Position numbers and translations under genes: made by a program
Notes under the pieces: model-generated
Told to the model about the DNA's origin: nothing
Databases searched by the model: none
The model's input: only the letters and a program-made list of their open reading frames with translations
Part shown: positions 12,978 to 17,743 of the stretch, one piece after another
Numbering within the stretch: the first letter of the stretch is position 1
Layout of the letters: each line of letters begins with the position of its first letter
Source of the DNA: Cyclobacteriaceae bacterium
Lineage (GTDB): Bacteria; Bacteroidota; Bacteroidia; Cytophagales; Cyclobacteriaceae
Reading direction: 5' to 3'
NCBI GenBank assembly: GCA_015492915.1
Contig: WGED01000192.1
Span: 1 to 17,743 of the forward strand
Length of the DNA: 17,743 nt

Positions 12978-14147
12978 TTATTGATCAAATTCCATATAAA
13001 AATCAGCAAGGCGCATCGGCGGATTGTTACTTGCACCTAGTATCCTTTTTGCTCTGAGATAACGATTAAAATTGTACTCATCGAAGTCGGCGTCAACGGA
13101 GTCCATACTGCTGATGTGTATATCGCCGGAGGCGTGAATGAATCGGTTGTCGCCGATCCACATCCCCACATGGATCACCTTTTCCCGTCCGTTTTCCTTA
13201 CGACCGAAAAAGAGCAGGTCACCTGTTTTCAGTTTTGAAAAATCCCGCACCGTATCCACCAATTCCCCTGTATGAACTTGTTGTGAGGCGTCGCGCGGCA
13301 ATACCATCCGGTTCATAAAATAAACTGTTTTGGTAAAGCCACTGCAATCCATGCCTTTGGTGGAAGTGCCTCCCCAAAGGTATGGAATGCCGAACAGTTT
13401 ATACGCTTCGGCTTTGAGTGATTTTGCCGAAACCTCATGAGTTTTAAGCCATTTTTTCAGATCGGCCGCTTCGTTCTTTTCAATCCGGGCCTTCCTGCCA
13501 TCCGGATAGGCTACGAGCCAACTCATGTTGTCCTCGTCATAAACTTCCAGGATGCCGCCGGCTACGAGATCAGATACGCGACGACCTCCCGCTGTATCCA
13601 GGGCAAAGCCGCAGGTATTAAGATATATGACTTTTCGGGCATTTTTCCACGCCTTCAGTTCGGCAGGGGTCATGGGGTGAAGCGCACCGCCATTTGTCCA
13701 GGCGATATAACGGTCAGGTGTCTGAATACGATACCATCCATGGGATTTCTTCAATAATTTGACGGGCGTGCCCATCAAGGCCTGTGTGGCCAACTCAGCG
13801 CTGTGTGCAGGCCGTGTTCTCAGATTGGCAACAGACACATTGATGAGTGCATATGTTTTATCACCGACGGATGCATCGGGAAGCAAGATAATACTGTCCT
13901 GTATCTCAATGCCGGCATTATGGGTTTTTGACAATAATTCATCCCTGGCTGCCTGTAGGTTCGTTTCACCCTTCAACACCAGGCTCTGCTCGTCCACAAC
14001 CTCTATCTCAAAAATAGCCGTCCGGCTGTCAGGGGCATAAGCGTCCTTTACCTCTTCGACAATTATGCTGACCTTTTCGGCTTTTTTATTCTGACAGGCT
14101 GTGAGGCCGGCCGAGATAACAAACAGAAAAAACAGTGTTTTTCGCAT
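12978..14147 (-). CDS. NlpC/P60 peptidoglycan endopeptidase lipoprotein with SH3-like domains
   Basis: A 389-residue lipoprotein (GLTAC, Cys18). Order of parts: a short region about 40-95 with a BON-like strand-helix pattern, a bacterial SH3 domain (about 98-150, with VANLRTRP), a second SH3-like segment (about 168-225) and a C-terminal NlpC/P60 domain (about 240-370). Catalytic residues are visible: Cys268 in GMDCSGF, His326 in IHVGMW and His338 in FIHASG. Such enzymes cut the bond between D-Glu and the diamino acid in murein peptides. The two-SH3 plus NlpC/P60 architecture and the position 30 bases after a dipeptide epimerase gene match B. subtilis YkfC, which releases L-Ala-D-Glu from murein tripeptide. 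The lipid anchor implies action outside the cytoplasm, unlike YkfC. ATG at 14147. Confidence 0.9.
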   Translation of the reverse strand: MRKTLFFLFVISAGLTACQNKKAEKVSIIVEEVKDAYAPDSRTAIFEIEVVDEQSLVLKGETNLQAARDELLSKTHNAGIEIQDSIILLPDASVGDKTYALINVSVANLRTRPAHSAELATQALMGTPVKLLKKSHGWYRIQTPDRYIAWTNGGALHPMTPAELKAWKNARKVIYLNTCGFALDTAGGRRVSDLVAGGILEVYDEDNMSWLVAYPDGRKARIEKNEAADLKKWLKTHEVSAKSLKAEAYKLFGIPYLWGGTSTKGMDCSGFTKTVYFMNRMVLPRDASQQVHTGELVDTVRDFSKLKTGDLLFFGRKENGREKVIHVGMWIGDNRFIHASGDIHISSMDSVDADFDEYNFNRYLRAKRILGASNNPPMRLADFYMEFDQ

Positions 14148-14177
14148 GAGAAACGGGTTATTTTTTCGGTAAGATAA

Positions 14178-15200
14178 TCAAAATGGTTGGTTTGATCGCA
14201 CCGCCACACCAAGCCCCGGTTCAGGTGAAGGAATCAGATAGCCGTTTTCATAACGCAATCCCGAAGCCAGGTCCTCAGCCAGCAACAGCGGCCCGTCCAG
14301 ATCGGCATGATCAATAAAGGGCAGTAACTGCGCGGCAGCAGCTATTCCTACAGACGATTCGGTCATGCAGCCCACCATGACTTTCAGGCTATTTTCCCTT
14401 GCTTTTCGCACCATACGAATGGCAGGGGTCAACCCTCCGCACTTCAGTAATTTTATGTTAATCCCATGAAACAGCCCCACGCACTTTACTACATCTTCTT
14501 CGATCCGGCAACTCTCGTCGGCATAAAGCGGCAACACCGTTTTCTCAAAGCACTCCTTTTGTCGGGGATCGCCGTAAGGCAGCGGTTGTTCTATATATTC
14601 CACACCGAGGCGCTTCAAATCCTTTGACATTTCTATGGTTTTCCGGGCATTCCAGGCGCAATTGGCATCGACACGGAGCAATGCCTCCGTGTGTTCCCTG
14701 ATAAACTTCATCAGTTCCGGATCATGGTCTGTGCCAAGCTTGATCTTATAGACCGGCCATGGGAAATCGGTGATTTTTTTCAGCAACTTTTCCTCAGAGG
14801 CAATACCGAGGGTGTAGCTGGTAAGTGGCGGATCGCCTTTCGGCAGATCAATCAAAGCAGTCACAGGCACACCCTGTAACTTTCCGTAAATATCCCAGGC
14901 AGCATTGTTGAGCGCTGCCAGAGCAAAAGAATTGACGGGAAGAAAATCAGAAAAGTCGTCCCACAGTTTGTCGGGAGTAGTAAAGCCATAATTGCCCAGG
15001 CGCCTGTTCATTTTTTCAAAAGTCTCCCTGAGATTGGCAGTGGTAATATTGTAATACGGATTGTAAGTGGCCTCACCAAAACCCGACACTCCTTCATATT
15101 GCAACCCGATCATCACCACCGGTTGGTTGTAGTAGGTGTGACGTGAAATGGAAAAAGGGTATTTCAGTCTGAGATCAAATCCGTGAATATGCAGTTTCAT
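14178..15200 (-). CDS. Dipeptide epimerase (L-Ala-D/L-Glu epimerase type), enolase superfamily
   Basis: A 340-residue cytoplasmic enzyme from the ATG at 15200; the TTG just before it is not needed. The muconate-lactonising subgroup layout is complete: Lys152-x-Lys154 (YKIKLG), metal ligands Asp178 (RVDAN), Glu204 (EYIEQP) and Asp228 (YADES), then the second catalytic base Lys250 in NIKLLKCGG. The DLDGP segment carries Asp300-x-Asp302, the DxD pair that binds the free amino group in dipeptide epimerases, which separates it from other members of the subgroup. The reaction is interconversion of L-Ala-D-Glu and L-Ala-L-Glu. Together with the NlpC/P60 gene 30 bases downstream it forms a murein-peptide recycling pair: the tripeptide is cut and the dipeptide is then made digestible by ordinary peptidases. 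Exact side-chain preference is not certain, because epimerases in Bacteroidota vary. Confidence 0.9.
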   Translation of the reverse strand: MKLHIHGFDLRLKYPFSISRHTYYNQPVVMIGLQYEGVSGFGEATYNPYYNITTANLRETFEKMNRRLGNYGFTTPDKLWDDFSDFLPVNSFALAALNNAAWDIYGKLQGVPVTALIDLPKGDPPLTSYTLGIASEEKLLKKITDFPWPVYKIKLGTDHDPELMKFIREHTEALLRVDANCAWNARKTIEMSKDLKRLGVEYIEQPLPYGDPRQKECFEKTVLPLYADESCRIEEDVVKCVGLFHGINIKLLKCGGLTPAIRMVRKARENSLKVMVGCMTESSVGIAAAAQLLPFIDHADLDGPLLLAEDLASGLRYENGYLIPSPEPGLGVAVRSNQPF

Positions 15201-15319
15201 CAATTGTTGTCCAATGGGGTGTTTTCAAAAAAATGCGGTTTATTCCCGAAAGGTAAAAGGTTCCACTGAAATTTTACAAGATGCGTGGCGCAAATTTCAA
15301 TTTGTACCTGTTGCGCAAA

Positions 15320-17689
15320 TCAATCCCTGATTTCTTCCTCGGGTAATGAAAAGTAAAAAGTGCTGCCTTTGTCCAGTTCACTTTCAAACCATATCGAACC
15401 GCCGTTTTTCTCAATGAAGTCCTTGCACAGCAACAGTCCGATTCCCATACCCCTTTCATTGTCTGTGCCGAGCGTGCTGACGTTTTCCTGTTTGAACAGC
15501 TTCTCCTGATGCTCATTGCTGATGCCCGCGCCATTGTCAATTACGGCTATCGTCACCTTGTGGCCTTCTTTGGCAGCCTGCAGCATGATCTCCTCACCCG
15601 AGGGACTGAACTTGATGGCATTTGAAAGCAGGTTGCGAAATACGAGCTTGACCATCTCGTTGTCGGCAAAAGCATATGCCTCATCGTCGATATGGTTTTT
15701 GATCTTAAGGTATTTTTTGTCGGCCATCGGGGTCAGCAGCTCTATGGTGTCTTCTGACAGCGAGCGGAGGTTGATCTTTTTGGGATATATAGAAAGCCCC
15801 TGCATCTGGCTTTTAGCCCAGTTGAGGAGGTTTTCGAGCAGGTTGTGTGTATTGTCGAGCTTCTCCACCAGATCAGAGGCGAGCATATGCATTTCTTCGG
15901 GCGAAATAGCTCCTTTCAGGAATAGCGTCAGCATGCCGCGCAATGAATTGAGAGGACTCCTGAAATCATGGGAAACGACCGATAATAACTTATCTTTCAG
16001 CTTATTAAGCTCCTCCAACTCTTTGCTTTTAGCCACGAGATCAGAGAGGTAATTTTTTCTGGCAGTGATCTCAAACTGAAGCGAGAAGAATTGCTTTGGT
16101 CGGCCCTCATCATCAAAAATGGGGGCTATCGCTGAGTCGCACCAGTAATAATCACCATTCTTGGCTTTGTTCTTGAATTCACCCCTCCAGGTCTTGCCCG
16201 CAGTAATGGTTTTCCATAGATCTTCGAACATCTCCTTAGGGTGCTCGTCCGATCTGATGACCTCATGGCTTCGTCCGATTAACTCGTCCCTGGAATAACC
16301 GCTCACCTGGCAAAAATTGTCATTCACACTTATGATATTACCCTGTAAATCGGTGATTGACAAAATGGCGATTTTATTAATGGTATTGTTTTGGGCCTGC
16401 AAGTGGGCATTCAGATGTTCGACCATCTGCAACGAAGCGGAAAGCTGTTCCTTTTGATTCTCGAGTTCTTTGTTTGACTTCGAAAGCTGAATGTTGGCTT
16501 CCTTTTCCTTCTGGCGCAATTTGAAGAAAATAAAGGCCAGGGCCGAGACAAGCATCAGTATGATGGAGATCGCAATGACAATGATCGTTTGCTGCCTGAT
16601 AGCAGCCCTGCTCGCCTGGTTTTGCAATTCGCTCTCCTTTTTCAAAAGAATGTTTTCATCTTCTCTCTTTTTCAATTCGCGCTTGTATTTGAGCAGACTC
16701 GTTTCGGTATTGATCTGATGGTTTCGGAGACTGTCACGGTATTGGGTGTATTTTTCAAGATAGTCCAGCGCTGTTCTATAGTTATTTTTCGCACGGTGGA
16801 TTTCGTACAAAAGTTTATTTGTATGAATGAGATACGGGACAAAATCCATTTGCCTGCTCAGTTCCAATGCCATTTCACCAAATTTCCGCGCCTCATTGTA
16901 TTGCTTTCGATAGTTGTATATTTCGGCAAGAACCTGGTACGAATTTCTTAAATGCAATGTTTGTCCTTTTTCTTCGCTGACAACAATTGCCTGTTGAATA
17001 TATTCCTCCGCCTTGTCGGGTTCTTTGATTGCCATATAATAATTGCCGAAATCATTTAAGATCATGGCATCCGTTGTATCGTCTCCAATAGAGTCGAGCA
17101 GATTTCTAGCCTTTTCGAAATAGTAAAACGCACTGTCAGTATTATCGAGAAACAGGTGTACCGAACCTAAGTTTGAATACAAGACCCCTTCTCTCAAAGG
17201 ATTATCAGCGAGTAACTGATATTTTAAGCTTTCCCTAAAAAAATTGATGGCTTCGTGGTAGTATTCAATGTAATTGTAAAATATGGCGATGCTTTTCAGA
17301 TTGTCTGCGATACCCTGATGGTAATTGATCGACCGTGAAGTTTCAAGGCCACTGAACAACCATTTTATTGCTTCCTGGTCATGATTTTTCAAAGCATGGG
17401 AAATGCCCATCGCCATCTGCGCCTTCGAAAGTCCCTTTTTGTAATTTATTGAGTCAGCCAGTTTTACCGCCTTTTGAGCGAAATGCCCGACCGAATCGAC
17501 ATAATAGTAATAATAGTTATACGCCAGTTGGTTCAGTACATCCACCCGCTCCTCACCGGTTACTATCCGGAGCACCTGCCTGAGGCTGTCAATGACAGGA
17601 TTGCCGCTCGCTCTGTCTTGTGCATTGGCATTGGATAAGACGAGAAAGAAAAAAATGATAGACAAAATACATTTTGCAAGCCGCACCAT
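15320..17689 (-). CDS. TPR-PAS sensor histidine kinase
   Basis: A 789-residue protein: signal peptide (1-23, ANA-Q), five to six tetratricopeptide repeats (about 50-325), a coiled coil (330-365), one membrane helix (367-389), a second coiled coil (392-435), a PAS domain (about 435-545, NDNFCQVSGYSRDELIGR), a HisKA domain with the phospho-acceptor His574 in SHDFRSPLN, and an HATPase domain with NLLSN (686-690), DNGAGI (718-723) and GMGIGL (747-752). The TPRs lie in the periplasm and the kinase in the cytoplasm. This architecture is frequent in Bacteroidota and its ligands are mostly unknown. There is no receiver domain and no response-regulator gene within the window, so the partner is elsewhere or to the right. 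It ends 119 bases before the epimerase gene. ATG at 17689; TPR counts are by eye. Confidence 0.9.
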   Translation of the reverse strand: MVRLAKCILSIIFFFLVLSNANAQDRASGNPVIDSLRQVLRIVTGEERVDVLNQLAYNYYYYYVDSVGHFAQKAVKLADSINYKKGLSKAQMAMGISHALKNHDQEAIKWLFSGLETSRSINYHQGIADNLKSIAIFYNYIEYYHEAINFFRESLKYQLLADNPLREGVLYSNLGSVHLFLDNTDSAFYYFEKARNLLDSIGDDTTDAMILNDFGNYYMAIKEPDKAEEYIQQAIVVSEEKGQTLHLRNSYQVLAEIYNYRKQYNEARKFGEMALELSRQMDFVPYLIHTNKLLYEIHRAKNNYRTALDYLEKYTQYRDSLRNHQINTETSLLKYKRELKKREDENILLKKESELQNQASRAAIRQQTIIVIAISIILMLVSALAFIFFKLRQKEKEANIQLSKSNKELENQKEQLSASLQMVEHLNAHLQAQNNTINKIAILSITDLQGNIISVNDNFCQVSGYSRDELIGRSHEVIRSDEHPKEMFEDLWKTITAGKTWRGEFKNKAKNGDYYWCDSAIAPIFDDEGRPKQFFSLQFEITARKNYLSDLVAKSKELEELNKLKDKLLSVVSHDFRSPLNSLRGMLTLFLKGAISPEEMHMLASDLVEKLDNTHNLLENLLNWAKSQMQGLSIYPKKINLRSLSEDTIELLTPMADKKYLKIKNHIDDEAYAFADNEMVKLVFRNLLSNAIKFSPSGEEIMLQAAKEGHKVTIAVIDNGAGISNEHQEKLFKQENVSTLGTDNERGMGIGLLLCKDFIEKNGGSIWFESELDKGSTFYFSLPEEEIRD

Positions 17690-17721
17690 AAAATAAATTT
17701 CGCGAGGAACACGTAAATTTT

Positions 17722-17734
17722 GCCCTTTTTGGGC
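17722..17734. terminator. Small GC hairpin upstream of the kinase gene
   Basis: GCCC-TTTTT-GGGC forms a four-pair stem 33 bases upstream of the kinase start. It lacks a following U-run on either strand. It could be the tail of a terminator for a gene beyond the right edge, or part of the kinase leader. No promoter match is clear in the 54 bases available. Confidence 0.25.
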
Positions 17735-17743
17735 TGAATAAAC

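Noticed and set aside
12813..13040. 75-codon plus-strand frame between the MbnP and NlpC/P60 genes
   Set aside because: It overlaps the 3' end of the NlpC/P60 gene on the other strand and contains the terminator-like stem at 12936-12960; no coding signs.

Overview
The window looks like chromosomal DNA of a Bacteroidota bacterium, of the Cytophagales/Chitinophagales kind as far as gene content can say. The signs are two TonB-dependent receptors (one with a carboxypeptidase-like N-terminal domain), a periplasmic TPR-PAS histidine kinase, several lipoproteins with the MbnP and NlpC/P60 folds, a promoter matching TAnnTTTG, and mostly weak Shine-Dalgarno sequences. I see no tRNA, rRNA, CRISPR array, transposase or phage gene.

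Layout. Bases 2-1234 (+) are the 3' part of a TonB-dependent receptor. A 560-base gap follows. It holds a 193-base element bounded by perfect 15-base inverted repeats, a strong hairpin, and what looks like the frameshifted first codons of a lost exported protein. Then come a secreted ThuA-domain protein (1795-2724, +) and a 370-base gap packed with short hairpins. A minus-strand pair follows: a YeeE/YedE sulfur-compound transporter (4466-5476) and, 48 bases downstream of it, an unmistakable 7-dehydrocholesterol-reductase-like sterol reductase (3095-4417). A class I/II aminotransferase (5711-7015, -) with a good promoter and terminator is divergent from a complete TonB-dependent receptor (7283-9568, +). 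After that receptor lies a GxxExxY-family ORF (9713-10096, +) bracketed by two 67-base direct repeats, each of which folds into a hairpin.

From 10186 to the right edge every gene is on the minus strand. In transcription order from the right these are a TPR-PAS sensor kinase, an L-Ala-D/L-Glu-type dipeptide epimerase plus an NlpC/P60 lipoprotein, an MbnP-like lipoprotein plus an MbnH/MauG-type di-heme protein, and a small Hsp20-type chaperone.

Genes that probably work together: the epimerase and the NlpC/P60 endopeptidase form a murein-tripeptide recycling pair (as YkfB/YkfC). The MbnP-like and di-heme proteins form a copper-linked enzyme/substrate pair in which the di-heme enzyme may oxidise a tryptophan of its partner. 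The transporter and sterol reductase may share a transcript, but no functional link is known to me. The strongest candidates for something little described are the GxxExxY ORF with its hairpin repeats, the 193-base inverted-repeat element, and the bacterial sterol reductase.
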